A stretch of DNA of 64,000 bases from Xylanibacillus composti (GTDB lineage: Bacteria > Bacillota > Bacilli > Paenibacillales > K13), in assembly GCF_018403685.1 (NCBI RefSeq), contig NZ_BOVK01000016.1, positions 88,242 through 152,241 on the forward strand, given 5' to 3'. The translations under genes and the position numbers were made by a program. Shown here in pieces: positions 8,938 through 18,159 of this stretch (position 1 is the stretch's first letter; each line of letters opens with the position of its first letter). The notes beneath the pieces were generated by a model. The model saw nothing but the letters and a program-made list of their open reading frames with translations. It had not been told where the DNA came from and made no database searches.

Positions 8938-10820
8938 ACCCGATAGTCAACTCCCTTGTACGGCTTGTTCCGCTCCAGCAGCTGCTGGGCTTGATCATGC
9001 TCGAGGGCTGTAGAATCGGTTCCGGATCCCCCTTGGGCGTTCGGATAAGGAGACTGGCTGAAGGAGAGGAGCTGAAAGCCCGCCCCCGCTAACGCCGCTG
9101 CTAATACTTCCCTGCCTCGTTCGGCCAATTCGGACAGCGCGGGGTGATCGTTGAACAAGCCTACGTTCACCCGTTTGTCTGTCACTTGCACGTCAACTAG
9201 CGTTGGGCCGAGGGCGGCCATGCGCAAGTCAAACCAGAGCCGGCAGTTGTCGGCGTCGATGCCGCCCTTGCGCGATTTGCGCGATTGAATATGGATCGCT
9301 GCTGTTTGCTGGCCGTCCTTATCGTGGAAAGGAACGAACAAGGTCACATGTGCAAAGCTGCCGCTTCGGTCTGGCGTAAGCAGCAGCTGCTGTCCTGTTA
9401 CCTGCTGCAGCAGCTGCTGGACCGGTTCCCGCAGCGTTAGCGGGAGATCATCGGCAGCGCTCAGCAGAAGCAGGACAGATTTCAAGGAGGCCAGTTCGTT
9501 AGCCCTTCCTCCATCCGCTCCCTCAGGCAGCAGCATCTGCGCAGCTTGCATATCCGGCCCGTTCTGCGCAGCAGTCTGAATCAAGCGCAACGCTTGATTC
9601 TCATGGTCAAAGCCGAACAGCTTCAGCATGCGGGGCAGCCAGCTCTGATCGGCTGCGGGAGCCTGTGCGGGCGCCGTTGCAGCAGACTGAATCGGCTGCG
9701 GGCGCTCCGCATTCGCGGCGCTGTCCATCGCCGGCGTTGTCGTTCTCGCCGCACCTTCCAGCACGGCTGACCTTGCAGCCGCCGCCTGCTGCTCCGGCGC
9801 AGCCGCAGGGGAGGCCCCCGCCGCTACTCTCGCTGCGCTCTCTGCCCCTGCCTGGCCAGCGGCCGCACGCCAAGCAGCCTGCTCGGCGGCCTGGCCGCCT
9901 GTCGGCAGCTGCGGCGACGCGTTGCCGCCGGACCCTGCGGGGCCTGGTGCGGCGGCAGGCAGCGGAGCCGAAGCCGCCGCATGTCTGCCCGCAGCTGCTT
10001 GGACACCAACCCCCTCGGCAGGCTGCGGCTGCACGATGCCGCCCGTGCCCGCTGCTATCGTAGCGGCGGGAGAACCGGCAGTCTGCTGCACAGCTGCTGC
10101 GCTTCCTGTTGGCGCTTGCAGCGGCGCCTGGCGGCCTCCCGTAAAGGCTGCTGCAGATTGAAGCAAAGTCTGCAGTCGGCCCGAAAGCTCCTGTAGCAGC
10201 GCGCTGGTCTGCTGCGACATGCCAGCCTGCGGCTTCGCGAGTTCCAGTCGGACAGCCTCTGCTAGCCCGGCGAGCGTCTGTCCGACAGGAGGGCCGAACA
10301 CCGCGCGCGATAAGGCAGCAAGCGGCTGCGGTTCAAGCGGCAGCCCTTTCGCCAGTGCCAACGCGCCGGTCTGCAGCCACTCCGTGCGCGATGCTTGCGC
10401 AGGAGCCGCATCCAGCAAACCGCGCATCGCCTGCATCGTCTCCTTCGTTACATCCAAGCCTGCCTGCCGCAAGGCAAATGCCATCTCGCGCAATGCATCG
10501 TTCGGCTTCATACCGAGTTTCGCCAGCATATCGTCCAGCGAAGCTGCGCCGCTCCCTTGCAAAGCCGTCAGCAGCTTGAGCGCCAGCGCCCCGTCTTTCG
10601 ACTCGGCCAGCACCTGCAGCAGGGCAGTCTGCCCTTTCTCCAATGCTGCTGCCAGGCGCGCCTTCACCTGCACGCCTTCGATTTGCACAAGCGCATCCTG
10701 ATTCGACAGCCATTGCATAACCATGCCGCGCACGACTTGTCCCGCTTTCAATTCCAATGCCTTCCCCTCGGCCGGCCTAGTCTCGCCCATTACCGACCGC
10801 ATCAATTGGCTGATTTGCAT
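8934..10820 (-). CDS. ylqG: FliK-like protein with Ala/Gln-rich centre (YlqG family)
   Basis: A 628-residue protein. The N-terminal 230 residues are helical-looking with many Leu/Ala repeats. A low-complexity centre (about 230-400) is dominated by Ala, Gln, Pro and Gly. The C-terminal domain (about 430-600) resembles the flagellar hook-length control fold; RLWFDLRMAALGPTLVDVQV and NVGLFNDHPALSEL are the best-ordered parts. It has no signal peptide. In B. subtilis ylqG lies beside ylqH and rnhB, as here, and its role is not established. The start is the ATG at 10820 (MQISQLMRSVMGETRP). The GC-rich centre explains many long spurious frames in this stretch. Confidence 0.75.
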   Translation of the reverse strand: MQISQLMRSVMGETRPAEGKALELKAGQVVRGMVMQWLSNQDALVQIEGVQVKARLAAALEKGQTALLQVLAESKDGALALKLLTALQGSGAASLDDMLAKLGMKPNDALREMAFALRQAGLDVTKETMQAMRGLLDAAPAQASRTEWLQTGALALAKGLPLEPQPLAALSRAVFGPPVGQTLAGLAEAVRLELAKPQAGMSQQTSALLQELSGRLQTLLQSAAAFTGGRQAPLQAPTGSAAAVQQTAGSPAATIAAGTGGIVQPQPAEGVGVQAAAGRHAAASAPLPAAAPGPAGSGGNASPQLPTGGQAAEQAAWRAAAGQAGAESAARVAAGASPAAAPEQQAAAARSAVLEGAARTTTPAMDSAANAERPQPIQSAATAPAQAPAADQSWLPRMLKLFGFDHENQALRLIQTAAQNGPDMQAAQMLLPEGADGGRANELASLKSVLLLLSAADDLPLTLREPVQQLLQQVTGQQLLLTPDRSGSFAHVTLFVPFHDKDGQQTAAIHIQSRKSRKGGIDADNCRLWFDLRMAALGPTLVDVQVTDKRVNVGLFNDHPALSELAERGREVLAAALAGAGFQLLSFSQSPYPNAQGGSGTDSTALEHDQAQQLLERNKPYKGVDYRV

Positions 10821-11110
10821 AGCCGTCCCACCTTGCCTTTTGTTACTCCTATTATCGGCCTTTCAACGCAAAATCTTTAGGAACATATCCCCGCAGAACC
10901 CCTCAAAAACGACTCGGACGCCTGCATCGTTCCCGTTGCTATCCCTAAAATCGGAGCACCGCTGTACAATGCCACCGGCCTCATCCTTTTCCCCGAGAGT
11001 TCCCCTGTGTCTATGATCCGAATCGCAGCAGTTACGACTCGGTTTGAACAGCCGCTTGCCCGATAGAATGGAGGCTGCTCCGAAGCGTTTGTTCGCGGTA
11101 TCCTCCAGAC
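10821..11110. other. Intergenic region upstream of ylqG
   Basis: About 290 bp between ylqG and the rnhB terminator. I see no gene, strong promoter or repeat; the ylqG promoter presumably lies here. Confidence 0.5.
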
Positions 11111-11155
11111 GAAAAAAAGAGACTCGTCCGCTCGTCCGTAACGGAAGACTCTCTC
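11111..11155 (-). terminator. Rho-independent terminator after rnhB
   Basis: On the minus strand AGAGAGTCTTCCG pairs imperfectly with CGGACGAGTCTCT, followed by seven T. It starts within a few bases of the rnhB stop and separates rnhB from ylqG. Confidence 0.8.
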
Positions 11156-11158
11156 CTT

Positions 11159-11767
11159 CTAGAACAATTGCTGCTGTTCGTTCAGAATCCCTTTCAGAAA
11201 GCTTCGGCGATGCATGGGGCTCGCACCGTATCGAAGCAGGGCTTCCCTATGTCTCTTAGTGGCGTATCCTTTATGTAAGGCCAGCTCGTATTCCGGGTAC
11301 TGCTCATCCCACTTCAGGCACATGCGGTCGCGCGTCACCTTCGCGACAATGGAAGCCGCCGCAATCGACTGACTAAGCGCGTCTCCCTTGATAATGGCAA
11401 GCTGGGGAATATCGACGTCCACCTTCTCGGCATCCACAAGCAGCGCATGCGGCCTGCAAGCTAGCTGTTCAACCGCTTGCTTCATGGCCAGACGGGCCGC
11501 CTGCTTGATATTGATTTTGTCAATAGTAGCTGCATTCACGCAGCCTATCCCGATGGCAACAGCTTGCTCCGTAATCTGATCGTAGAGCGATTCCCGCTTC
11601 TTCTCGCTAAGCTTCTTCGAATCGTTAATCTCTTCACATACCCAGCCTTTCGGCAAGATGACGGCAGCTGCAACGACATCGCCAAACAAACAACCGCGCC
11701 CGACTTCGTCGACACCAGCCACCCATTCGCCGCAACGCTCCCAATACTCCTTCTCGTAAGCCAACAC
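11159..11767 (-). CDS. rnhB: Ribonuclease HII
   Basis: Cleaves the RNA strand of RNA-DNA hybrids and removes single misincorporated ribonucleotides. The protein is 202 residues from the GTG at 11767, which sits 8 nt after a GGGGGGGAG ribosome site; a TTG at 11797 would add ten residues that look like ribosome-site translation. The metal-binding acidic residues are seen in AGVDEVGRGCLFGDVVAAAV, in LLVDAEKVDVDIPQ, and in the aspartate of KVTRDRM. Position 2 of the loop after GRG is unusual: CLFGD replaces the common PLAGP. It follows rbgA by 50 bp and ends at its own terminator. Confidence 0.93.
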   Translation of the reverse strand: MLAYEKEYWERCGEWVAGVDEVGRGCLFGDVVAAAVILPKGWVCEEINDSKKLSEKKRESLYDQITEQAVAIGIGCVNAATIDKINIKQAARLAMKQAVEQLACRPHALLVDAEKVDVDIPQLAIIKGDALSQSIAAASIVAKVTRDRMCLKWDEQYPEYELALHKGYATKRHREALLRYGASPMHRRSFLKGILNEQQQLF

Positions 11768-11817
11768 GCGTCTTTCTCCCCCCCCGACATGCTGCAAGCA
11801 GTCATAGTGACAAGCAT

Positions 11818-12684
11818 CTAAGGCGTTTCGAAACTAATGCGGCCCAAACGACCCGATCGCAAATCCCGAAGCAGCGCCTGCGAGGCTTTCTCGAGATTCA
11901 CCATCCCCCCCGCTTGCAAGCAGCCGCGCCGCCTGCCTACCGCTTCCATGACAGCTACGACCTGGTCAGGCTCTTCCAGCTGCTCCACTGTCGGAAGCTC
12001 ATCCAAATCATAGCGTTCCTTCAACATGTCCGGGTAGTGCTCAAGCAAATACTTGGTCGTGTGAAACGCAATATCCTCAACGTTCAGGATTTCATCCTTG
12101 ATTGCGCCCGTTGCCGCAAGTCGAATGCCCACCTGCTCATCCTCGAATTTCGGCCAAAGAATGCCCGGGGTGTCCAGCAGCTCCATTTCTGTGCCTACTT
12201 TGATCCAGGCCTGCGCCTTGGTGACGCCGGGCCGATCGCCTGTAGCTGCAATGCTGCGGCCAGCCATCCGGTTGATCAGCGTGGATTTGCCTACATTCGG
12301 AATCCCCACAATGAGCGCGCGCATCGCTCTCGGATTGATTCCTTTGCGCAGCTGCGCTTCTCGCTTCTCCTTCAGCCGCTCCTTGCTCTTCGGCACGATT
12401 TGAGCCACTTCCTTGCCGCTGGAGGCATCGATCGGAAGCGCAGACAAGCCGTCTTGCGCGAAAGCCTCCACCCACCGGGCTGTCACCTCCGGATCGGCCA
12501 GATCGGCTTTATTCAACAGCACTAAACGAGGCTTGTTCTTCAGGATCTGGTCAATCATCGGGTTGCGGCTTGCCAGCGGAATTCTGGCATCCAACAGCTC
12601 AATAACCAAATCGATAAGCTTCAGCTTCTCTTCAATTTGTCGTCTGGCTTTGGCCATATGGCCGGGAAACCACTGTACACTCAC
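11818..12684 (-). CDS. rbgA: Ribosome biogenesis GTPase RbgA (YlqF)
   Basis: Essential GTPase for late assembly of the 50S subunit in Bacillus. The 288-residue protein shows the circularly permuted G-motif order of the family. NKADL (G4) comes first near residue 58, then [13 protein letters not shown] (G1) near 127, then DTPGILWP (G3). The C-terminal ANTAR-like RNA-binding part follows. The GTG start at 12684 overlaps the lepB stop (GTGA) and is preceded by GAGGTGG. The order rplS-lepB-rbgA-rnhB matches related Firmicutes. Confidence 0.95.
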   Translation of the reverse strand: MSVQWFPGHMAKARRQIEEKLKLIDLVIELLDARIPLASRNPMIDQILKNKPRLVLLNKADLADPEVTARWVEAFAQDGLSALPIDASSGKEVAQIVPKSKERLKEKREAQLRKGINPRAMRALIVGIPNVGKSTLINRMAGRSIAATGDRPGVTKAQAWIKVGTEMELLDTPGILWPKFEDEQVGIRLAATGAIKDEILNVEDIAFHTTKYLLEHYPDMLKERYDLDELPTVEQLEEPDQVVAVMEAVGRRRGCLQAGGMVNLEKASQALLRDLRSGRLGRISFETP

Positions 12685-13316
12685 GGCTCCACCTCGTAGT
12701 CTGGATGTGATAAGATTTCCATTTGGGTCAACGGCCAGAACACGAGATCGGCTCTGCCCACGATTTGATCGTACGCAATAAAACCTACGTCTCCGAATCG
12801 GCTGTCCTTGCTGTTCGGCCGATTGTCCCCGAGCACAAATACCGTGCCCTCCGGCACCTCGGTAGGAGAGAAGTCTGCCAACCGGTTATACCGCATGCCA
12901 TTGGCTTTAGCTTTGGCGATTTCCTCTTCAATATACGGCTCATCTAGCAATTGTCCATTTATGTAGATGCGATCGCCGTCCACCTGAACCGTCTCGCCTG
13001 GCAAGGCAATGATGCGCTTGATAAAATCTTTATGCTCGGGAGCATGAAAGACGATCACTTCGCCGCGTCTCGGTTCCCGGATATCGTAGATGATTTTGTT
13101 GACGATCAACCGTTCCTTGTCGTAAAAATTCGGCTCCATGGACGGGCCGGAAACTACGGTTGGCGTAAACAGGAAATGACGAACCAAAAATACGATGGCG
13201 AAGGCAATCAGCAAAGCTTTGATCCATTCCCACCACTCGTTCTTGCTGGAAGAAGCTTGCTGCTGATCCGCTTGCCCTATATTGTCCTGACCGGATTGCT
13301 GCTCCGTCTGTTCCAT
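12681..13316 (-). CDS. lepB: Signal peptidase I
   Basis: Membrane-anchored serine protease that removes signal peptides from secreted preproteins. The 211-residue protein has a polar N-terminus rich in Gln, then one membrane segment ([17 protein letters not shown], about residues 34-50). The catalytic Ser follows in [11 protein letters not shown] near residue 59. The catalytic Lys is in [16 protein letters not shown] near 100. The conserved [16 protein letters not shown] box is near 165. It has the single-spanning Gram-positive architecture. It lies after rplS across a hairpin terminator and overlaps rbgA by 4 bp. Confidence 0.95.
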   Translation of the reverse strand: MEQTEQQSGQDNIGQADQQQASSSKNEWWEWIKALLIAFAIVFLVRHFLFTPTVVSGPSMEPNFYDKERLIVNKIIYDIREPRRGEVIVFHAPEHKDFIKRIIALPGETVQVDGDRIYINGQLLDEPYIEEEIAKAKANGMRYNRLADFSPTEVPEGTVFVLGDNRPNSKDSRFGDVGFIAYDQIVGRADLVFWPLTQMEILSHPDYEVEP

Positions 13317-13336
13317 CGTTCATTCCACCTCGCCTA

Positions 13337-13371
13337 TTTAAAACGAAAGAGGCTTGATCGCAAGCCCCTTT
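13337..13371 (-). terminator. Hairpin terminator after rplS
   Basis: Minus strand AAAGGGGCTTG pairs with CAAGCCTCTTT around a CGAT loop, followed by CGTTTTAAAT. The short T-tract suggests partial read-through into lepB. Confidence 0.6.
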
Positions 13372-13378
13372 AGCGTTA

Positions 13379-13726
13379 TTATCGGATTTCTTGAATTCTT
13401 GCAGCTTTTCCGCGCAGGCTGCGCAGGTAGTACAATTTCGCACGGCGAACCTTACCGCGGCGCATCACTTCGATCTTGTCGATCTTCGGCGAATGAACAG
13501 GGAATGTTCTCTCAACGCCTACACCGTAAGACACTTTCCGTACTGTAAAAGTCTCGCTGATTCCGCCCCCGCGACGCTTGATTACAACGCCTTCGAAGAC
13601 CTGAATCCGTTCGCGGCTGCCCTCGACAACCTTTACGTGCACGCGCAATGTATCGCCGGGACGAAATGCCGGAAGATCCTTGCGAAGCTGCTCTTCCGTA
13701 ATCGCTTTTAGCAGAGCTTGATTCAT
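13379..13726 (-). CDS. rplS: Ribosomal protein L19
   Basis: Protein of the large subunit at the 30S-50S interface. The 115-residue product starts at the ATG at 13726 ([17 protein letters not shown]), preceded by GGAGGGGC; the frame is open further upstream to 13759 but that adds no family sequence. Conserved parts are [39 protein letters not shown], and [20 protein letters not shown] at the C-terminus. It ends the rpsP-khpA-rimM-trmD-rplS group. Confidence 0.97.
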   Translation of the reverse strand: MNQALLKAITEEQLRKDLPAFRPGDTLRVHVKVVEGSRERIQVFEGVVIKRRGGGISETFTVRKVSYGVGVERTFPVHSPKIDKIEVMRRGKVRRAKLYYLRSLRGKAARIQEIR

Positions 13727-13732
13727 AGTCAG

Positions 13733-13830
13733 TGCCCCTCCTTCCACACAGGTGTTCATACCGTCTATACTGAAGCCGATGCTTCAGCGGATACGTGCAG
13801 CGGACCACCAGATTAAAAAAACACAACAAA
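13733..13830 (-). promoter_or_regulatory. Candidate L19 autoregulatory leader
   Basis: The trmD-rplS gap reads on the minus strand as hairpins CTGAAGC/GCTTCAG plus a GAACACCTGTGTGGAAGGAGG-type approach to the ribosome site. The position and the CTGCACGTA start resemble the Firmicute L19 leader family. Assignment rests on position and partial resemblance only. Confidence 0.4.
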
Positions 13831-13879
13831 AATATTGTAACACAGGCAAGGACGATTGGCAAGAACATAACGTTTGCTC

Positions 13880-14671
13880 TTACACTTCCTCTGCGCGCTC
13901 CCTTTCAAACTCGCCGAGCCATTTGCGTTCTTCCAGTGTCAATGATTGTTCATCAATCAGATCCGGCCGCCGCTGCCAGGTTCGATAGAGAGATTGGCGC
14001 CTTCTCCAGCGTTCTATATTCTCGTGATGGCCGGACAGCAAGACGTCCGGCACCTTCCAACCCCTAAATTCAGGCGGTCTTGTATAGTGCGGATATTCCA
14101 GCAAACCCGTACTGTAGGAATCCGTCACGGCCGACCGTTCATTGCCAAGAACACCCGGAAGCAAGCGGACCACACTGTCGATGACCGCCATTGCGGGAAT
14201 TTCCCCGCCGGTCAGCACATAATCGCCGATGGAGATTTCGTCGGTCACCAGGTTCTCGCGAATGCGTTCGTCATAGCCTTCATAGTGACCGCAGATAAAA
14301 ATCAAGTGTTCTGCCTGAGCAAGCTCTTCCGCTTTAGCCTGTGAATAGCGCTCCCCTTGCGGACACATTAGGATGACGCGCGGTCGAGAGCCCGCTGTTT
14401 GCGGCTCTTCACCGGATGCTTCTGGCTGAGGGGCCTCGCGGTTCGGCAGCAAGCTCTCGACCGCCGCGAAGATCGGCTCCGGCTTCAAAACCATGCCCCC
14501 GCCGCCGCCGTATGGGTAATCGTCGACGATCTGGTGCTTATTCGCGGAAAAATCCCGGAAATTCACAGCATGCATGGCGACAAGTCCGCGTTCATGCGCC
14601 TTGCCGAGAATACTGGTATGAAAAAAGGGGGCGAACAGCTCGGGAAACAACGTCAACACGTCAATGCGCAT
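13880..14671 (-). CDS. trmD: tRNA (guanine37-N1)-methyltransferase
   Basis: SPOUT-class enzyme that makes m1G37 in tRNAs reading CNN codons, preventing +1 frameshifts. The 263-residue protein begins [20 protein letters not shown]. The SAM-binding trefoil knot is marked by [17 protein letters not shown] near residue 135 and [20 protein letters not shown] near 158. An insert of about 20 residues ([19 protein letters not shown]) sits before the knot; it is longer than in B. subtilis. It starts one base after the rimM stop, so the pair is probably coupled. Confidence 0.97.
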   Translation of the reverse strand: MRIDVLTLFPELFAPFFHTSILGKAHERGLVAMHAVNFRDFSANKHQIVDDYPYGGGGGMVLKPEPIFAAVESLLPNREAPQPEASGEEPQTAGSRPRVILMCPQGERYSQAKAEELAQAEHLIFICGHYEGYDERIRENLVTDEISIGDYVLTGGEIPAMAVIDSVVRLLPGVLGNERSAVTDSYSTGLLEYPHYTRPPEFRGWKVPDVLLSGHHENIERWRRRQSLYRTWQRRPDLIDEQSLTLEERKWLGEFERERAEEV

Positions 14672-14672
14672 G

Positions 14673-15194
14673 TCAGAGCAGTCCCTCCATCAGATGAACG
14701 GTAACCCGCTTCGCCTCAACATCCACCGCGAGCACGCATTCGTCAATGACCGGCAGCAGCAAATCCGGTCCCTTAGGCCTCTTGACCACCCAGACGTCAT
14801 TGGCGCCCGGCGTCAAAACTTCCTTCACGACGCCAATTTCCTCGCCGTCTTCGGTAACAACGGAGCAGCCGACAATCTCATAGTAGTAATACTCGCCCTC
14901 TTCGAGCTCCAGCAGCTGATCTTCCGTCACTTTCAATTGCCCGCCCTTATACTTTTCCACTTGATTGATGTTGTCGAATTCCTCAAGCCGCACCAGCAAA
15001 AATGTTTTGTGGTCACGCGCTGTCTTCACGGTTACCGGAAAGGCTCCCTCGCCCAGCGCTTCCGGCGGAACCAGCATCAGCTTGCTTCCGCTGGCGAACC
15101 GGACATCCGGGAAGTCCGTCTGCGGAACCACCTTGATTTCTCCCCGTATCCCGTGAGTATTGACGATTTTGCCAACAGCGAACAATTTTTCCAT
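14673..15194 (-). CDS. rimM: 16S rRNA processing protein RimM
   Basis: Assembly factor for the 30S head domain that binds ribosomal protein S19. The 173-residue protein starts [19 protein letters not shown], the typical N-terminal barrel with the GIRGEIKV motif. The C-terminal PRC-barrel has [20 protein letters not shown] and [20 protein letters not shown]. It sits between khpA (84 bp away) and trmD (1 bp). Confidence 0.96.
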   Translation of the reverse strand: MEKLFAVGKIVNTHGIRGEIKVVPQTDFPDVRFASGSKLMLVPPEALGEGAFPVTVKTARDHKTFLLVRLEEFDNINQVEKYKGGQLKVTEDQLLELEEGEYYYYEIVGCSVVTEDGEEIGVVKEVLTPGANDVWVVKRPKGPDLLLPVIDECVLAVDVEAKRVTVHLMEGLL

Positions 15195-15278
15195 ATCTAC
15201 AGGAGCCTCGCTTTATTGCAAAAATTAGCGCAAAAGGGTCAGGAGATTCGCTCCCAACCCTTCTGTCTGGTGCGTCTA

Positions 15279-15509
15279 TCAGGATAGAATCTCCACATTG
15301 ACGCGTTTGTTTTCCTTGACTGCCGCGGATGATACAACGGTTCGAAGCGCTTTGGCAATACGGCCTTGCTTGCCGATAACCTTGCCAATATCTGACGGGT
15401 GCACGGACAGTTCATACGTCACGGCTGAATCGCCTTCGACCGCACGAACGGACACCTCGTCAGGGTGATCCACAAGCGCTTTGGCGATGACCAGAATTAA
15501 TTGCTCCAT
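15279..15509 (-). CDS. khpA: KH-domain RNA-binding protein KhpA (YlqC)
   Basis: A 76-residue single KH-domain protein. The GKQG loop is clear in DIGKVIGKQGRIAKALRTVV. Family members bind RNA, in some species with the partner KhpB/Jag, and affect cell division. It lies between rpsP (21 bp) and rimM, the conserved place of ylqC. No ylqD homologue is present between khpA and rimM, unlike B. subtilis. Confidence 0.94.
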   Translation of the reverse strand: MEQLILVIAKALVDHPDEVSVRAVEGDSAVTYELSVHPSDIGKVIGKQGRIAKALRTVVSSAAVKENKRVNVEILS

Positions 15510-15530
15510 GGTTATCCCTCCGCAAACCGA

Positions 15531-15803
15531 TTATTTCTGCAGCTTCGACTCGTGGAATTTTTGCATAATGCCCGCCTTGCTGAACAGCGAACGAACGGTA
15601 TCGGACGCTTGCGCGCCATTTTTCAGCCACTTCAACGCTTTTTCCTCGTCGATATTCGTCTGCGCCGGCTTCGCCAGCGGATTGTACGTGCCGATCTCTT
15701 CAATAAAACGACCGTCTCTAGGAGAACGGGAGTCGGAAACAACCACGCGATAGAATGGAGCTTTGTGAGCGCCCATACGCTTCAAGCGAATACGTGTTGC
15801 CAT
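15531..15803 (-). CDS. rpsP: Ribosomal protein S16
   Basis: Small-subunit protein needed for 30S assembly. The 90-residue product begins [20 protein letters not shown] and includes [20 protein letters not shown], the family signature. The ATG at 15803 is preceded by AAGGAGGTG. It follows ffh by 54 bp, giving the ffh-rpsP order of Firmicutes. Confidence 0.97.
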   Translation of the reverse strand: MATRIRLKRMGAHKAPFYRVVVSDSRSPRDGRFIEEIGTYNPLAKPAQTNIDEEKALKWLKNGAQASDTVRSLFSKAGIMQKFHESKLQK

Positions 15804-15857
15804 GCCAAATCACCTCCTTGTTGGAATCAACTGCTATTGAACGATGAGGCCGCAGGG

Positions 15858-17210
15858 TCAGAAAGGAAATTTGAAGCCTTTCGGCATCTTGCCCTTCTTC
15901 TTGGCCCCGCCCATCATCGAGGAAAACTGCTTCATCATCTTGCGCATATCTTCGAACTGCTTGATCAGCTTGTTCACATCCTGAATCGATGTGCCGCTGC
16001 CGGCCGCGATACGCTTGCGCCGACTGGCATTCAATATTTCAGGACGCTGCTTCTCTTCGCGGGTCATGGACCGAATAATTGCCTCGACCCGGCCCATTTG
16101 CTTCTCGTCGACCTTGAGATCCTTCATGCCCTTTACCTTGCCCATGCCGGGCAGCATGTCAAGAATCTGATCGAGCGGTCCCATCTTGCGCACCTGTTCC
16201 ATCTGCTCGAGGAAATCCTCGAAGGTGAACTCCGCCCGGCGCATCTTGCGCTCGAGCTCAGCGGCCTTCTCCGAATCGATGCTGCTCTGCGCCTTTTCGA
16301 TCAGACTGAGCATATCGCCCATCCCCAAGATGCGCGACGCCATGCGTTCCGGATGGAACGGCTCCAGGGAGTCAATCTTCTCGCCCATCGCGGCGAATTT
16401 GATCGGACAGCCAGTGACGGCCTTGACACTCAGTGCAGCGCCGCCGCGCGTATCCCCGTCGAGCTTCGTCAGGACGACGCCCGTCAGGCTCAGCTGCTGA
16501 TGGAAGCTCTCGGCAACATTCACCGCATCCTGGCCAGTCATCGAATCGACAACAAGCAGCACCTCATCCGGATTGACGGCGGCATGCACCTGGCGCAATT
16601 CATCCATGAGCGCTTCATCGATGTGCAAACGGCCTGCGGTATCGATGATCACGTAATCCAGATGCTCTTCCTTCGCATGCTCAAGCGCCTGCTTGGCAAT
16701 ATCGACCGGATTTGCCTTGTCGCCGAGCGCGAACACGGGAACCTTGATCTGTTCGCCGAGCACCTGCAGCTGCTTGATTGCCGCCGGGCGATAAATGTCC
16801 GCCGCTACCAGCAATGGCTTGTGGTTCTGCTTCTGGAGCAGCTTGGCCAGCTTGCCGGAAGTCGTAGTCTTGCCCGCCCCCTGCAAGCCCGCCATCATGA
16901 TGACCGTCGGCGGCTTGTTCGCCTTGGCCAGCTTGCTCTGTGTGCCGCCCATCAGCTCGGTCAGTTCTTTGTTCACAATGTCGATAACAGCCATGCCCGG
17001 AGTGAAGCTCTTCGCCAGCTCCTGACCAACCGCCTTCTCCTTGACCTTGGAGACGAACTCCTTCACAACCTTAAAGTTGACGTCCGCTTCAAGAAGAGCA
17101 AGGCGTACTTCGCGCATTGCTTCGTTTACATCATCCTCGGTTACCTTGCCCTTGCCCTTCAGCTTGCCGAACACATTCTGAAGGCGGCTGGACAGTCCTT
17201 CAAACGCCAT
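15858..17210 (-). CDS. ffh: Signal recognition particle protein Ffh
   Basis: GTPase of the signal recognition particle, which binds 4.5S/6S-type SRP RNA and signal sequences and docks with FtsY. I start it at the ATG at 17210 (MAFEGLSSRLQNVFGKLKGK), with AAGGAGGCG upstream; the longer frame to 17240 overlaps ylxM further and adds no family sequence. The N domain is followed by G1 GLQGAGKTTTSGKLA near residue 105, DTAGRLHIDEALM, and TKLDGDTRGGAALSV. The Met-rich M domain ends in KQFSSMMGG and a basic tail. It overlaps the ylxM stop by 11 bp. Confidence 0.97.
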   Translation of the reverse strand: MAFEGLSSRLQNVFGKLKGKGKVTEDDVNEAMREVRLALLEADVNFKVVKEFVSKVKEKAVGQELAKSFTPGMAVIDIVNKELTELMGGTQSKLAKANKPPTVIMMAGLQGAGKTTTSGKLAKLLQKQNHKPLLVAADIYRPAAIKQLQVLGEQIKVPVFALGDKANPVDIAKQALEHAKEEHLDYVIIDTAGRLHIDEALMDELRQVHAAVNPDEVLLVVDSMTGQDAVNVAESFHQQLSLTGVVLTKLDGDTRGGAALSVKAVTGCPIKFAAMGEKIDSLEPFHPERMASRILGMGDMLSLIEKAQSSIDSEKAAELERKMRRAEFTFEDFLEQMEQVRKMGPLDQILDMLPGMGKVKGMKDLKVDEKQMGRVEAIIRSMTREEKQRPEILNASRRKRIAAGSGTSIQDVNKLIKQFEDMRKMMKQFSSMMGGAKKKGKMPKGFKFPF

Positions 17211-17619
17211 GCGAATCGCCTCCTTCGCTCGAATCGTCATCCATCCCGATCAGTTCCTCGGCAATCTGCCGCAGCCTGAGCAGGGACGCGCGGCCGGGAT
17301 CCGTCTCGGGGAGCGCCTCCAACGCATCGGACAGCCGATCCAGATGCTCGATCGTTTCCTCCATCAGCAAGGCGCGCCGTTCGTGCCTCGCTACCAGTCC
17401 GAGCTTCCCTTCGTAATCTTCCAGCGTAGTCTCCGCCCGCTTGATATGTTCATAAACCGCCTGGCGGCTAATCGCGAACAAATTCGCAATTTCGCCCAGA
17501 GAGTAATCTTCATGGAAGTAATACTGCATAAACATCTGCTGCTTGTCTGTCAGCAGCATCCGGTAAAAGTCATACAACAGATTGATGCGGTTCGTCTTCT
17601 CCAGCGCATTTCGATCCAT
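17200..17619 (-). CDS. ylxM: YlxM family helix-turn-helix protein
   Basis: A 139-residue member of the YlxM/p13 family, encoded directly before ffh in Firmicutes. It has a sigma-70 region 4-like helix-turn-helix: LLTDKQQMFMQYYFHEDYSL then GEIANLFAISRQAVYEHIKR. The rest is helical and charged. In streptococci YlxM associates with SRP components; that role here is inferred from linkage. Its 3' end overlaps ffh by 11 bp, suggesting coupled translation. It is preceded by a 540-bp gap containing the TCTAACGGAA inverted element. Confidence 0.93.
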   Translation of the reverse strand: MDRNALEKTNRINLLYDFYRMLLTDKQQMFMQYYFHEDYSLGEIANLFAISRQAVYEHIKRAETTLEDYEGKLGLVARHERRALLMEETIEHLDRLSDALEALPETDPGRASLLRLRQIAEELIGMDDDSSEGGDSHGV

Positions 17620-17960
17620 CCTGCCGGACCTCCGTTTCCCGCAGCTGCCTCGTTCCTGGCATTCTATTCTCGTACTTTCGTCAAGGCGAACACCTTAACA
17701 GCAGCAACATGCCTTATCGTACACGATTCCGGCGCCATTGTCAAGGCAAAAGCCTTGTCATGTCTGACGGAAATTTCCCCAAGCTTTCGCAGCATGAATG
17801 TCCCAGACAAATCGCAGCCTTCCTTGCGCGAAGTTCTCACCCGCAACACGCGCGCAAGATCGCACTCATTCGCCACTCGCAAGATACTTGTTCGCGCTTG
17901 CGCGGATGTGAACGGCAGCGGAACTGCGAGACGCTATTTAGCTGTTTTGGGCGAAAATAA
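17620..17960. other. Intergenic region between ylxM and the repeat element
   Basis: No supported gene. It contains the hairpin CAAGGCAAAAGCCTTG (about 17742-17757), and a second GTCAAGGCGAACACCTT-like stretch near 17684. CGCGCAAG and CTTGCGCG (about 17850 and 17910) form an inverted pair. A 72-codon minus-strand frame here has no ribosome site and looks accidental. Confidence 0.5.
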
Positions 17961-17961
17961 A

Positions 17962-18052
17962 AATCTAACGGAACTGGTGGACCTTATCCGACGAAACAAC
18001 TGCAACATATCGCAGTTTCGAAGGAAATAAGGTCCCTGGATTCCGTTAGAAT
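17962..18052. repeat. Inverted TCTAACGGAA element (locus A)
   Basis: The left arm begins TCTAACGGAA at 17964 and reads on to GGACCTTAT. The right arm, read on the other strand from 18050, gives TCTAACGGAA then GGGACCTTAT. The arms match at both ends with about seven divergent bases between. A smaller hairpin (CGAAAC..CTGC with GCAGTTTCG) lies in the centre. The element belongs to the same family as 36336-36410 and 63731-63917. It sits between the ftsY 3' end and the ylxM 5' side. Confidence 0.8.
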
Positions 18053-18159
18053 ACGATCAACGCAATATACTGACGGGCTGCGCCTTTCAGTTAGCGCCGC
18101 TCCGGTTAAAGCGAAAGACGCAAAGCAAGCCATCGCTTCCTTGTGCCAGACAAAGCTGA

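Noticed and set aside
11130..11145. GTAACGGAAG near the rnhB terminator as another TCTAACGGAA copy
   Set aside because: It lacks the TCT start and the following unit, and is part of the terminator stem.
17664..17882. 72-codon minus-strand frame in the ylxM-ftsY gap, with a repeated FALT peptide
   Set aside because: No ribosome site; the peptide repeat comes from two short hairpin sequences in the DNA.
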